Assembly: GCA_963691705.1 (NCBI GenBank)
Contig: OY829539.1
Location: 25,094,407-25,158,406 of the forward strand
Direction of reading: 5' to 3'
Length of the DNA: 64,000 bases
Source: Viola odorata
Taxonomy: Eukaryota; Streptophyta; Magnoliopsida; Malpighiales; Violaceae
Part shown: one piece after another, positions 33,179 to 44,899 of the stretch
Layout: each line of letters begins with the position of its first letter
How positions within the stretch are numbered: position 1 is the stretch's first letter
Made by a program: the position numbers and the translations under genes
Notes under the pieces: model-generated
The model's database searches: none
Seen by the model: the letters and a program-made list of their open reading frames with translations, nothing else
Told to the model about the DNA's origin: nothing

Positions 33179-34456
33179 TTGCACATAATATATGACCAAC
33201 CTTCTCCTGATAAACATCCATCACCAAACACTCCTAAAATCTTCTTCTATTCTATGGATCCAAGAAAGAGTAAAGGGAAGAGAGCGGGCGATATCCAGAT
33301 CATGTTAAGAGCAGGGGAAGAAACAAGATGGCTCCCATCATACTTAATCTTGGAGATTTTGTCAAGGCTGCCATTGAAGACCCTTTTGAGTTGCAGGTGC
33401 GTGTGCAAAACTTGGCTTCAAATTATTTCAGATCCTTTCTTTGTCAAACTTCAAAGCTCAAGATCTTCCACTGGAATCTTGAGCTGTCCCCTGATCTGCG
33501 ATCCTGTATTAAGACACCTCCAATTTGCCCAGATAGCAGAGGAGGTGATGATCCATGGTCGGGATGGATTCTACGCTGAGCAAGTTAAGTTTTTTCAAAA
33601 ATCGAATCTACCCATTTCTGATTTTTGGTTGGTGAATTCTTACAATGGGTTAGTTTGCTTATCTGGGAACGAAAACTGTAAAACCCTAAACCCTGAATTT
33701 GTGTATGTGTGCAATCCTGTTTTGGGTGAGTACTTAGCAATTCCTGTAGCCAAGAAAGATGACTCTGAGAGGAAATTCTTCTGCTTGGGGTTCAATTCCA
33801 GGACTAATCAGTACAAAATCTTGCTGACATTTAATCTAAAGAATTATAATTCGAGAGCAGCACGCGCTGAGGCCGAGATTTACACAGTTGGTTCAGGACA
33901 ATGGAGAAGCATAGGGAGAACTCTTTGCTCCACTGGTAGTCTAGATTTTGATACTTCTGTGAATGGATGTGTGCATTGGCTTGTTCGTCAGAATGTCATG
34001 ATGGATTGTGATTTTATATCGTCTTTCGATTTCGATAGCGAGCAGTTTAGGCCAATTACACTCCCTCCTCATTGCCATGGAAAGAAGGATGAATTTATGA
34101 AGTTGGGGGTTTTACAATGTTGTTTGTGCTTGTGTTTCTCCATTGACTGTAGTTCTAATCGATTCGACATCTGGGTTATGAAAGAGTACGGGGTGAAGGA
34201 TTCTTGGACCAAAGAGTTTGTGATTGAAAACTTGGAGAATATCTGTTTCTTTTATGAACCCTTGATTTTCTTGAGCAGAGGGAAGATCTTGATGCAAGAA
34301 TGTGATGGTGTGGTCTGTTATGACACTCAAAGGAAGAGGATTCTAAATGTTAGGATAGAACATGGCAAGTTTGATAATTTTGTAATTGCTTACAATCCAT
34401 GCTTTGTTTCACTCAAAGATGTTGCTAAGGGAGAACAAGTGATGTCATGTAGGTGA
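33179..34456 (+). CDS. F-box protein (F-box/kelch-like, FBA-type)
   Basis: Single-exon gene of 425 codons. A second in-frame ATG at 33254 (MDPRKSKGKR) gives 400 residues and may be the real start. The F-box lies near residues 50-95 (LPSYLILEILSRLPLKTLLS then CRCVCKTWLQIISDPFFVKL). It is followed by an F-box-associated beta-propeller-like region with family wording (NSYNGLVCLSG, YVCNPVLGEYLAIP, FCLGFNSRTNQYKILL, DFDSEQFRPITLPPH). Such proteins are substrate receptors of SCF ubiquitin ligases, binding SKP1 through the F-box. The frame is intact. Substrate unknown. Confidence 0.88.
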   Translation: MHIIYDQPSPDKHPSPNTPKIFFYSMDPRKSKGKRAGDIQIMLRAGEETRWLPSYLILEILSRLPLKTLLSCRCVCKTWLQIISDPFFVKLQSSRSSTGILSCPLICDPVLRHLQFAQIAEEVMIHGRDGFYAEQVKFFQKSNLPISDFWLVNSYNGLVCLSGNENCKTLNPEFVYVCNPVLGEYLAIPVAKKDDSERKFFCLGFNSRTNQYKILLTFNLKNYNSRAARAEAEIYTVGSGQWRSIGRTLCSTGSLDFDTSVNGCVHWLVRQNVMMDCDFISSFDFDSEQFRPITLPPHCHGKKDEFMKLGVLQCCLCLCFSIDCSSNRFDIWVMKEYGVKDSWTKEFVIENLENICFFYEPLIFLSRGKILMQECDGVVCYDTQRKRILNVRIEHGKFDNFVIAYNPCFVSLKDVAKGEQVMSCR

Positions 34457-37400
34457 TGATAAATGGGTTCTTACATATGCATATAATTATATGATTTGGT
34501 GTTTTTTAAGTACCTTTTCTTAGGAATTGGTTAGAGATTGGAAAGAAAACACAGATGGGTTGAAAGTTCCCCCTTGCAGTTTCAGAGTGATTGAAGCATC
34601 TCTCTTAAGTTTGCTTCAACAACATTGCATGTTCTTTTGATAAGTTCTTTATTCGTTTGTCCTCTCTGCCCTTCTGAAAGGAGTTTGATTCAATTCGAGC
34701 ATAGTCTAGTTTTAAAAGGGGTGATTTTCTCGGTATAATTTTCTCAGTCCCCTAGGCTCAAACTTGAGATTTAGATTAAGGGTGAACATGTCCATCTCAA
34801 GCTATTCGCCCTTTTCAAACGAGCTACCTGATAATCCAGTAGACTTTGAAACAAGAAAAATTATACAAAACATCTAAACCACAGTATAATAACTTTAATA
34901 ATAATAGCATCATCAATGGCACTAAACTTCCACTAACATTTCAATGATCTGTTGTGAGTTTGATAGTCTTAGCAGCGGCAATAGGAATATCAACAAGGAC
35001 GAGTTCCAATCCCACTTCTATAAAAGAAAGGTCTTTCCAATCCTTCAAATGGCCATGAGATCATACCTAAGTAGACTTTTGGTTCCTTGTACGTAATTTT
35101 CTTTATGGGCCTATCTTTTGGGCTTATTTTAAAAACAAAATTCTCAGTATTTAATCTCTTCACCTTTATGATATTATTTTTTATACTTAAAAAAAAAGAA
35201 AAATATTCTAAAATTTCTAAAATTTAGTGAGTTGTACACTTTAATCTCTGATATTTTTTACCTTCAACTTTATTCCTCACATTAATTTGATGAAAAAATT
35301 ATTCATTTTAATTAATAATCCAATTATTCATTTTACTATTTATTTAGTATAATATTTTTATTAATTTTCCCAAATCTAGATTAATGAATTAGTGAAAAAT
35401 AACAAAAACTTGTATTCATTATAAGAAAATCATTATTAGTTTATACAAGCATCCAAATAATAAATAAATTCAACATATTTCTGGACATTATTACCATATA
35501 TATACTTAGCACACACCACACATCAAAATGACACTCTTAATGAATTTAAGTTTTTTTTTAATATTTTAAATGAAGTAAATTTGAGATGCATAAAAATACA
35601 TTAATTTTTTTAAAAAAAACTTAGAAACAGTTAATAAGCCCAAGTATATTACCACAAGGCCCAAGGCCCGAGGCCCGTGTGAGCAGATAGCTGAGGGCGG
35701 GAGCCTATATTGATACTGTTTCGGTAACAATACGAGGGTTTCTGAGAGCCATTGGTTTTTGTAAGTTGTAGTGAATTTTATTTTTTTAATAATTAAAATA
35801 TTCTAATAAAATAGTTAAAAATTATAAAAAATTGAGAGAAAAAGTCCAGCTGATCAATGACAATCAGGATTAGCATTTCCAATTTCCACATTTTAACTCT
35901 ATTTGGACACCAACCCATTTCTCCTGAAAAAGTCAATATTTCATTTCATTTGAGATAAACATTTTAAAAAAATATATTTATTAACCATTAATAATATTTG
36001 TCCTTGTGTTCAAATTTAGAATTTAGCTGTTGAGCTACTCTAATTAATTAGTAATATTTTTGGTCCCTAAATTAGTAGACTATTTGGTTTAATCCGGTTT
36101 CTTAAAGTATAAATTTATTTAATTTGGTTCATAGAATGACTTTAGTGGTTAAGTGAGATCACATTAAATAAATTTATACTCTAAAATTAAAATTTATTTA
36201 TTTATTTTTATGGATTATTTATGGGTTTAGAATCGAGTTAAATTTGAATAACTGAATATGTCATTAGAAATACCTTAAGATTAAAATTAAATAAAGTGGT
36301 TTACTTTAGAACCTAAAAATATCATTAAATCGAAAAAAAAAAGGTGACGAACACGGAAGGAACTTGTGAAAGTCACCTTCTTTGAAACTTCCTTATCAAA
36401 TGGAATTAAATAATATCAGAAGAGAAAATCTACTGAATTTCTAATTTAATTTAACGGATGAAGAGAAAACCTACTGAAAATTAACGGTAGCACAATTTAT
36501 CTGACCTAAATCTAAGAAAATTATATTTTAATTGATTGTTCTGCTCAATGTCCAAGATGACGTGTATCAAGTGGGCCCCAAGTCTTAGGTGTGACGTGGC
36601 ACACCCTGATGTTTGTCCACTAATTAACTACGGCATGGTGGGTCCCACATATCAATTGAAATATAATCAGGTTCTAGTAAGATAATGTGTGCCACGTATG
36701 AAAATTAATTAACTTCTCATGAATTAAAATTGTGGAGATTGAAAGAAATTAAGGGCGGGGATCTAAATGGTCAGATTAAACAAATATGGGGGCTTTTTGA
36801 AATTTAGTTTATATAAAAGATTGATTAAGAAAATTGGATAAATTCAATGGTTTTCAAGAAAAATTAAAGAAAGAAAAGAGAAGACTGTAACAAGATTGCA
36901 CAAATTGAAGTGATGGGTAAGATAATCAATCCACCAAATTTCAACATTTTGACCGCCTCAAATTTATTAATCGAAGCATCTTTTTAATTGTGAGATTAAT
37001 CTCGTTCGAATTTTATCTGCCTTTTAAAATTGACAATTCTCACAATATGATTTTTTTCACTTTCAAAATTTAAACTCAAAATCGTGGTTAATTATTGATT
37101 TTTTTCTTTTCTCTTTTCCCCTTTTAATCAACTCCATTGAAAAGGGTGGTGCCTGAAAGTTGGTCACACATTTCTGTCCAATTTGTACAGAAAAATTAAT
37201 GTGATCTCAACAGGAAGACTTTCATTTTATAGATTTTATTTATCAAGAATAAAATGATTAAACTGAAGTTATAAACTCTTTTTAATAATTTGATAACATA
37301 ATTAGGGCTACAATTTTCACAATTCCACGTTGGACCGACCAAGAACGAGGACAAAGTCAAGAATCTATGATATCTGATGGCCATAGTGATTAGTGACGCC

Positions 37401-37515
37401 TAAAAAAATACTAGCAAAAATTAAACAATTGAGTAAAAGGACGATGATTTGATACTTGTGTATAAAATAAGAGCCATAATTTTACCGGAATTAGAAAGCG
37501 GAAATACGTCATTTT
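34457..37515. other. Intergenic stretch
   Basis: About 3 kb of AT-rich sequence without an intact gene. At 34941-35062 the minus strand reads a short frame ending at a stop (with VGLELVLVDIPIAAAKTIKL), which could be a leftover last exon of an unidentified gene; the evidence is thin. No transposon ends were recognised. Confidence 0.4.
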
Positions 37516-37590
37516 ATTTACAAAATTACCACTCTATTCTATTTATAAAATTACCACTCTATTCTATTTACAAAATTACCATTCTATTCA
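37516..37590. repeat. 25-bp tandem repeat, three copies
   Basis: Three adjacent 25-bp units 'atttacaaaattaccactct' plus 'attct', differing at two positions, just upstream of the gene-fragment cluster. Confidence 0.85.
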
Positions 37591-37650
37591 CTTTGCCCAA
37601 CTCATCTTTCAAGCAAATTTCATTCTAGGTTTTCCTTCTCCCTCCTTCAA

Positions 37651-37920
37651 GCCGAAGATCGTGGCTACCTCGCGTCGAGGAAGATCCTCTCCTCCCCCAA
37701 ACTCCTTGCGTCCTCCATCAAGTCTCGCAAAAACGACATCACAACTAAGGTTCGTCCCTTGCAACTCTCTCATTTGTCGTTCCTTTTACTCTAGCTGTTT
37801 TCTTCTCCTAATTTTTGCTTTCATTTGTAGACTAAAGTGACAGTTTGCGAAGCAGGGGATGACACTGACTTTAAAAACGACGACGTTTTGGTATTTCCAG
37901 CTCTTGGCCATCAAATTCAA
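37651..37920 (+). pseudogene. Fragment of a sucrase/ferredoxin-like (AIM32-type) gene
   Basis: Two exon pieces with a kept intron. 37651-37749 reads AEDRGYLASRKILSSPKLLA and SIKSRKNDITTK up to a 'gttcgt' donor; 37831-37920 reads TKVTVCEAGDDTDFKNDDVL and VFPA up to a 'gtgagt' donor. The order and wording match the N-terminal half of plant sucrase/ferredoxin-like proteins, thioredoxin-fold proteins with a C-terminal Cys-rich cluster. The C-terminal part with the conserved Cys/His is absent; succinate dehydrogenase sequence follows instead. There is no start codon in a proper context. Confidence 0.6.
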
Positions 37921-38034
37921 GTGAGTTTTTCATTTTTGTGAGTGACCACCACCACCGCACCGCGACATCAGCCCCGCCGCCCAGTGCATCCGGCTCTAAA
38001 GATTCTGACAGTTGGTGGAGGAGAGTGAAATTTT

Positions 38035-38991
38035 TTTCTTTCTACAACCAGTATAAGAGTATTGAGCTATGGTTGAAGAGGAAAAGCCCGCCACCTGTGC
38101 CGGGGAAGGAGATACTACAGAGCAAGAAATAGGGCAAAGCTTAATGAGATATACGAGTGTATATTGTGTGCTTGTTGTAGTACTTCTTGTCCTAGCTATT
38201 GGTGGAATCCAGAATCATATTTGGGAGCAACAACTTTGCTCCATACTAATAGGTGAGACTAAATCCTTTCTTTTTTGGCATGTCGCTAATGTTTTTAGGT
38301 TGTTTGTCTGATAATTCCATTTGGATTGTTCTGGATTTTGATTATTTGGGGCTAGTTTGCTTGTTTGATTCCTTGGCCTTGGTGAGTGATGAAGGGTAAT
38401 TGTTTTCTTCTTATTTTATGGATTTGTTGCTGTTCATTGATACTTTTGGTTTGGCAAATCAAGTGGCAGGGTTGATTGATTTTATGTTGATTGGGATTTT
38501 GAAGGAAATGAGTATTTTTCTTCTGAGATGTTCGTCAAGTTTCAATATTTCTTTAAAGTTCGTATGGTTTTGATTGTTGGAGAATGGAATTATTCGACAT
38601 GACTCATTTCATGTCCCTTTGCTAGAGATGCTCTTTCCTTTACTTTGATGTTTGATAATTCATGGCACCCAACGATTATGTTAGCACTTAGCATGGATCT
38701 TCTGTTTTGACTTGTTCCTGAGAAATTAGTTCTACTGTTACAAATGAAACCAAGAATGACTCCTTCCTTATCTTCTCGCATTTGCTTACCAGTTTACATT
38801 CTGGCATATGCAGGTGGATCAGTGACAGTCACGATGAGTATACTAAGGAGCGATTGGATGCTGTTAACGACGAGTTTAAGCTCTACCACTATCATACGAT
38901 ATTGAATTGCACTCGTGCTTGCCCTAAGGGTTTGAACCCAGGAAAGCAGATCACACATATCAAACAACTTCAGCTAAGAGCTAATTCTTGA
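38035..38991 (+). pseudogene. SDH2: 3' half of a succinate dehydrogenase iron-sulfur subunit gene
   Basis: C-terminal half of the mitochondrial complex II iron-sulfur subunit. Exon 38035-38262 reads [20 protein letters not shown] and, after a frameshift near 38130, [20 protein letters not shown]. The intron is 38263-38813, and the last exon (38814-38991) reads [20 protein letters not shown] and [20 protein letters not shown]. The N-terminal half with the 2Fe-2S domain is missing. The 4Fe-4S Cys cluster ([12 protein letters not shown]) is kept, but the first ligand of the 3Fe-4S group, normally Cys before HTI.NC, is Tyr (codon 38890-38892). The truncation, frameshift and lost ligand make it a pseudogene. 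Confidence 0.85.
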
Positions 38992-39619
38992 TTCTTACCA
39001 ATTCAATAACCTTACTCGCTGTGCCCAAATACCGCTCATTGCCTTTTATACTCAATCTGCCATCTGATGCTAAATAGGATAAATTCAGTATTGCGTCAAT
39101 TATCATTCATAGAGTATAGTGTTTCCTTAAGGTTCTATAGAACTTTGTATATGTACCAGGTGAGCATTTTGGCTTGGATTAGGATTATTTTGATGTTTTG
39201 GCATTATTTTCACATTGTTAAGTGTTGTATTACAAGTTGCGATTCAAAGAGCAAATAAGAGCAAATAATTAAGAATAGTAGAGAGTGAAAGTTCATCACC
39301 AAGATTTATTCATTATCAATAGTGTCTATAACATTGTTAACCAAACAAACCAGTAACTAGAACTGATAGACAATGAAGACAACAAGCTACGATTGCATTT
39401 TTTATGAAGATAAAGAGAAGACTACAACAAACCAAAACATACGTGGATCTTCATCCACCTTTTTTCTAAACTCTATCTCCCCATCTTATCTTAACATAAC
39501 ATAATATGATGAGCGTTCTAACACGAGACATGTTTCCATGCAGAAACCTCTTTTCCATCTTACAACAAGTTAAAGAACACACCAAGCCCTGTTTTCACAA
39601 ACAAAGGTTGCTCTTGAAA
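38992..39619. other. Stretch between gene fragments
   Basis: AT-rich sequence between the SDH2 fragment and the minus-strand fragment. No coding sequence is recognised and no transposon terminus was assigned. Confidence 0.35.
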
Positions 39620-39978
39620 TCAATCACGGGACTTGACTATGAAATTCTGGTGGCTAATGGGATTCATCACCACTGGAGGCCCTACAGTACGAGGCCATGC
39701 CTAGAATTTCTTGTCAGTTTCTGCCCACCATTCTTTGTTTGAAATAGTTAAAGGTGTGATGCCTAAGCTCATAATACAAACAGAGACACGCCAACATCAA
39801 ATAACAGCAATAGAAGACACATGCTTTGAATAACATAGCTTGGGAAAAAACTCACTCCCAAAGATCTTCTTATCAGCAACAATCACCTCAGGTACATATG
39901 CGATAACAAACGAGCCAGTTAAAACACCTAATATATACTTGGTTGATATCCTCAAACTGCGCGGGAAAGATACAAATC
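39620..39978 (-). pseudogene. Two-exon fragment of a small single-membrane-span protein
   Basis: Minus strand. The upstream exon (about 39978-39856) reads SLRISTKYILGVLTGSFVIA and YVPEVIVADKKIFG, with one membrane-span-like segment, and ends at a 'gtgagt' donor. The downstream exon (about 39735-39620) reads KEWWAETDKKF, stop, AWPRTVGPPVVMNP and ISHQNFIVKSRD, then a TGA. The internal stop (TAG, 39701-39703) most simply derives from CAG. The wording looks like a conserved small plant mitochondrial-type protein, but I cannot name it. The 5' part was not found. Confidence 0.5.
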
Positions 39979-39979
39979 A

Positions 39980-40343
39980 CAATCACACAACAGATGGTTT
40001 AGCATTGAGATGAATCATGAGCAATTCAGGTGGCTCAAAGTGAGGTGAAGCCACTCGGGGGTCCCTGCAGTTATTATTTTCATTTTAGTTGATCCCCAAA
40101 GTCAATTTTGGTTCAATTAGGTGCCTTCCGTTATGCTCGTTAGGTCCCTACCGTAAAAAACTCAGCTAACGGACACTAACATCCATTAACTCCTAACTCG
40201 AAATAACCTAGCCGCCTTGGCTAGACAACCCTTCTCCGGTAGCCTACTGCAGCTGGGGATAACCAGACACCGGATCACCCACTGTGACCGGAGTGAAACA
40301 ACCCTTCTTCTTTCTTTCCTTCTACTCGATCTTGTTCGAGAAG
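39980..40343. other. Flank and probable 5' leader of the LINE
   Basis: Includes 'gtccctgcagttattatttt' and 'aggtccctaccgtaaaaaac'-type sequence before a CT-rich leader (40230-40340) that runs into LINE ORF1. The exact 5' end of the LINE is not visible. Confidence 0.4.
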
Positions 40344-41405
40344 ATGCACCATAACAATTCGCTCAGGGAACATAAGGATCGTAGAATTACTTCATATTAT
40401 GTAGAAAACCTACCTATGAATGTCAATCACAGGGCATTGAAATATTTGATTGTGAACCGTTGGTGATTGCCGAGGTATGGTCAATTGGCGGATGTTTATA
40501 TAGCAGGCCGTAGGAATAAGGCTGGCAAATGATTTGGATTCGTCAGGTTCTAGAATGTGGAAAACAGAATATATATGGGGATAGCCCTGGATAACCAAAA
40601 CATCGGGGATTCTGAGATCAGGTGTAGCCTAGAAAGGCATGGCTGACGCCTAGAAAGAGCCGAGAAAGTGACAGCGAAGCGGGACAGGAAAATAGTACCG
40701 GAAGGGAATTTATCCTTGTGTGGTAAGGAAGGAAAAACCTATAGCGAGGTAGCGTCGAATCCTAAAGCCGATCCAGTGGAAGAGTTTGAGAATGTGCTTT
40801 CGAGTGGTAAGGCGAGGTTGGGAAAAGCAGCAGGCTCAGAGGCAAAGGTAGATATCGAAATCACAGCCCCGAAAGAAAATGAGGAATGGCTAAATCGTAG
40901 CGTTGTAGGAATTATAAAGAATGTGGAAGACATTCCAGAGATTCAGGAGTTGGTGTTCGAGCTGGGTTGGGTTTGTGAGACAAAGATTATGGGCAGAAGT
41001 TTGATTCTTTTGGAATTTGATATGAAGGCGGAGTACAAGAAGAGCATGGCACTGCAAAATTTGGCATACAAGGATCTATTTAGCAAGATCATTCCTTGTA
41101 AGGAAGCCTCGGGAGATGGAGGCAGAATGTGCTGGATTCATTGTCAAGGAATTCCAATTCAGACTTGGGGACTAGAGGTATTTGAAGGTATAGGGAATAA
41201 ACTAGGCAAATTCGTGGTGGCAGATGAGAATACAATGACAAGGAAGAGAATGGATGTGGCCAGAATTCTAGTGGCAACTAATGCTCATCTCATTGATGAA
41301 ACGCTGACACTTAAAGTGGAAAGGGTTACAACAACCATTTTATGTAGAGAAGAGCCGATGCAAGGATTAGTATCACACGTAGATTGGATGGTGGAGACTC
41401 AATAG
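40344..41405 (+). pseudogene. LINE ORF1 (RRM-like region and DUF4283-like domain)
   Basis: One continuous frame from ATG 40344 to 41405, broken by several stops before 40668. The start reads YYVENLPMNVNHRALKYLIV, then RYGQLADVYIAGRRNKAG and FGFVRF: RNP2- and RNP1-like motifs of an RRM. The second half (40668-41405) is a DUF4283-like domain, with EEWLNRSVVGIIKN, WIHCQGIPIQTWGLEVFEGI, GKFVVADENT and ARILVATN. Plant L1 ORF1 proteins bind the element's RNA. The two stops in the RRM (after NRW and before FGFVRF) destroy the product. Confidence 0.72.
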
Positions 41406-41889
41406 AAGGATGAAGCGTCAGAGGGTGAGGACGAATTCCAGGAGGGGGACAACGTGGAACAACAAGATAACTTGCATGTGGACGAGTATGGCTTGGGAGA
41501 AGAACAGGGGGGAAAGAGGTAGAGGACCACGATGTAGAAGAGGTGGTGAATAAGCAATCATTCAAATCACATGTGAATAACCGCAAACCTAAGATTAAGT
41601 GCTTATACGGACCAGCAGACAACTTAGATACGATCAAGTCGGGCACATCATCATGGTAACATGATAACACTGTGGGCGACACAGAAATAGCTAATATGAA
41701 TCGTGTTAATGAGCTAACTCTTTTGGAAGGGTGAACGTGGGAGATTGGGAAGGCTTTGGACCTTACGTCACAGGTAAATGAAGCTGCTCTACGTGAGTTT
41801 GATAGAGAGAGATTTGAGGCAGAAGTTGCGCAATTTAGCGCTTGAGTGGTAGTCGAGGTAGTGTATTCTGTAGTCTGATGGTCAGGTTG

Positions 41890-44800
41890 ATGTCATGGAA
41901 TTGCAGAGGATTAGTGTCAAGGACAAAGAAATCCTTTATCAGACGTTAGATTAGGAGAGAATTATTAGATGTCTTATTTTTACAAGAGACTTAGTGCAGT
42001 GCGGTTAATGATTTTTTTATGTCAACAATGTGGAAGCCGAGGGATATGAATTGGACATGGGTCTCGGCAGAGGGGAGATCAGGTGGTCTGTTAGCATTGT
42101 GGGACATGAAAAACTTTGCAGTGAATTCCTCGGTGATGGGGGAAAGATTCATTTGGTTAGAGGGATGTCACGTGGCAACCCAATTTCGATGTGTTTTGGT
42201 AAATGTATATACATACATTGCGATCGACAGACGACGGAACCTTTGGAACCAACTTTGCAGTTTGATCAATAATTGCACCTTGCCGATTATGATAGCAAGA
42301 GATTTTAACGAAGTGTTGTGGCCTTCGGAGAGGAGCAGTGGAGTCACTAATATCAGGAACTCGGAAGAGTTTTAAGAATGGGTTGACGGGTGTTGTTTGA
42401 TGGATACCCCACTAATAAACAGAAAATTCACGTGGGAGAATTTGATATGTCAAAGCAAACTAGGCAGAGTGTTTATGCAGCTGGAGTGACATAGGAGATT
42501 TCCCTATCTGCAACTCAAAGCGTTAGGTAAAAATGCTTCTGACAATACTCCTCTGCTTCTCAGCTATGTTGTAGAGAATTGGGGACCAAAACCTTTTAGG
42601 GACTTGGGAGTATGGTGGGACGATGAGAATTTTGCAGAAGTAGTTAGAGGCATATGGTTAGAGGCCACAGACATATACCCAAGAAATTTTCAGTTTCTGC
42701 ACAAAATGAAATGGCTCAAAACACGCCTTCGGAGTTGGAATAGAGATGTTTTTGGTAACTTAAATAATAATATTAAGCGACTTCAAGAGAAGGTAGAGAG
42801 TCTAGATCTGTTGGAAGATGAGAGGGTTCTCTCGGCAGAAGCGAAACAAGAGAGGGAAGAGATGGTCCAAGCCTTGTGGGAGAAGCGTGGTCAGGCCAGT
42901 AGAGAATGGCAAAAACGGTCCAGAATTAGATGGGATGTAAAGGGAGATAGAAACACCAAATTTTATAACCATATGGCTAGATATTGGACAAGAAAATACC
43001 AGGTTACAGAGATTTTAGAAGGCCCAAACAGACATTCCTCTCCATTGGCAATAAAAGCGGCGGTTCGTCACTATTCTTCCTTCTTTAGCTCAAAAAAATG
43101 GGATAGACCCCAAATGGAGGACTTGGGATTCAAGCGTCTGAACAACGATTAGTCAGCTTGGGTGGATAGGGATGTCTTGGGAAGCGAAGTGTGGGAGGTA
43201 GTTAAATAGTGCGGGGAAGATAAGACTCCGGGACCGGATGAATTTTCCTTCAAATTCATTCGTCGTGCTTGGACGATTATCGGGGGAAAATTCTGCGCTA
43301 TAGTTTCTGAATTTTTTAGGACAAGCAGATATCCTCTTGGTGCAAGGTCCTCTTTCCTAACGCTAATTCCTAAGGTAGAAGCTACCAAGCATTTTAGTGA
43401 GTACCGCCCTATTAGTCTGGTATGTTCTGTATACAAAGTAATATCAAAGATTCTGGCTAATCGTATAGGAGCCGTTATTACTTCCGTAGTTAGTGACTCC
43501 CAGCACGGCTTCCTGAAGGGTTACAACACATTGGACTGTGTCATGATGGCGAACGAGGTCACTCACTACATCAAATCCAGACATCAACAGGGCTTTCTTT
43601 TCAAACTTGACTTTGAGAAGGCGTACGATTCTGTTGAATGGGAATATTTAGACGTGGTGCTGGGCTACATGGGTTTCAGCCAGAAGTGGTGTCGGTGGGT
43701 TCATCAATGCCTGAGTTCAGCTCGGGTATCGGTTCTTATTAATGGGTCACCAACGCGGGAGTTTGGGGTAAGTAGAGGTCTGCGCTAGGGATGCCCTATG
43801 TCCCCTTTTTTGTTCAATATTGCAGCTGAAGGCCTCCATCAACTGTTTACCAGAGCTAAGGCTAGGGGACTTCTGAGGGGAGTGGGGAATCACGAGAGGG
43901 ACTGGAACATAATGCATCTTCAGTTCGCAGACGACACGTTGGTATTCATCAATAATGATGAGGAAGAAATACAGTGTTAAGGGAATTTTGAGGTGGTTTG
44001 ATGCATTTTCGGGATTGAAGGTAAATTACTCTAAGAGTTCTCTAGTGGGGATCAATGTTCATAGTGACTTGGGTAAATTGGTAGCTAGAAGAGCGGGATG
44101 CAGGTATAAGATCTTGCCATTCAAGTATTTGGGATCATACGTGGGGATGAACCCGAAAAGGGTTGCGAGTTGGGATTTCTTGATAGGAAAGATGAAATAG
44201 AAGCTGGCAAAGTAGAAGGGATCTATGCTTTCTATTGGAGGTCGGGTCACTCTAATCAAATCAGTCCTTACAAGTATACCGGTTTACGACATGTCCATCT
44301 ATCGTATGCCGAGGAGTATTGTCCAGAAATGTAATCAGATAATGTCTAGATTCCTATGGAGTGGGGATAGTTAGAGACGAGGATTCACAAAGGTGGCATG
44401 GGATACAATTAAAAAATCCAAACAGATAGGGGGATTGGGTGTTGGCTGTATTCAACTTCGTAACGACACTCTCCTGACAAAGTGGCTATGGGGGTTACTA
44501 GCAGGGGAGAATAAGAAATGGATAAATGTAGTGCGTAAGGAATACAACTTAAACACGTTGGGTGACATATGGCGATGTGAAAACACCAGGTTCTCTCCGA
44601 TTTGGGCAGATATTATCCGAGTGATAGGAAGATCCTCTTCCTTGTTTGGATTCTGGAGCGCCAATATCCACTTAGAGATAGGAGCAGAGAGTAAGACTAA
44701 TTTCTGGTGGGATCCTTGGACAACTCAAACACCCTTGGCCATTAAGCATCCTCGATTGTACTCAGTCACTACTACTTCAAATGGTGTTGTCTCTTAATTT
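41890..44800 (+). pseudogene. LINE ORF2 (endonuclease and reverse transcriptase)
   Basis: Starts MSWNCRGL (41890), the usual beginning of plant L1 endonuclease. Endonuclease pieces follow to about 42480 (GGLLALWD, DFNEVLW). The RT region has KTPGPDEFSFKFIRRAW, EYRPISLVCSVYKVISKILA, KLDFEKAYDSVEW, GVSRGLR-stop-GCPMSPFLFN and the catalytic QFADDTL (43921-43941). The stop in SRGLR/GCP (43786-43788, TAG) replaces the expected Gln. A frameshift at about 43972 is followed by FSGLKVNYSKSSLVGINV, and the frame continues to WRRGLFEWEVDEV near 44876. The C-terminal zinc finger is missing. The protein would nick DNA and copy the LINE RNA at the nick; this copy cannot. Confidence 0.82.
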
Positions 44801-44899
44801 GGAGAACGGGATGACGAGGGGTGGAAGTGGAATCTTGAGTGGCGTCGTGGGCTCTTTGAATGGGAAGTTGACGAGGTTTGATTGACGCTTTATTTCACG

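Noticed and set aside
37651..38991. An intact chimeric redox gene joining a sucrase/ferredoxin-like part to SDH2
   Set aside because: The SDH2 half has a frameshift, stops and a lost Fe-S ligand, and no valid start codon precedes the first half.
40739..41682. Minus-strand frames opposite LINE ORF1
   Set aside because: They are shadows of the plus-strand ORF1; no recognisable domain.
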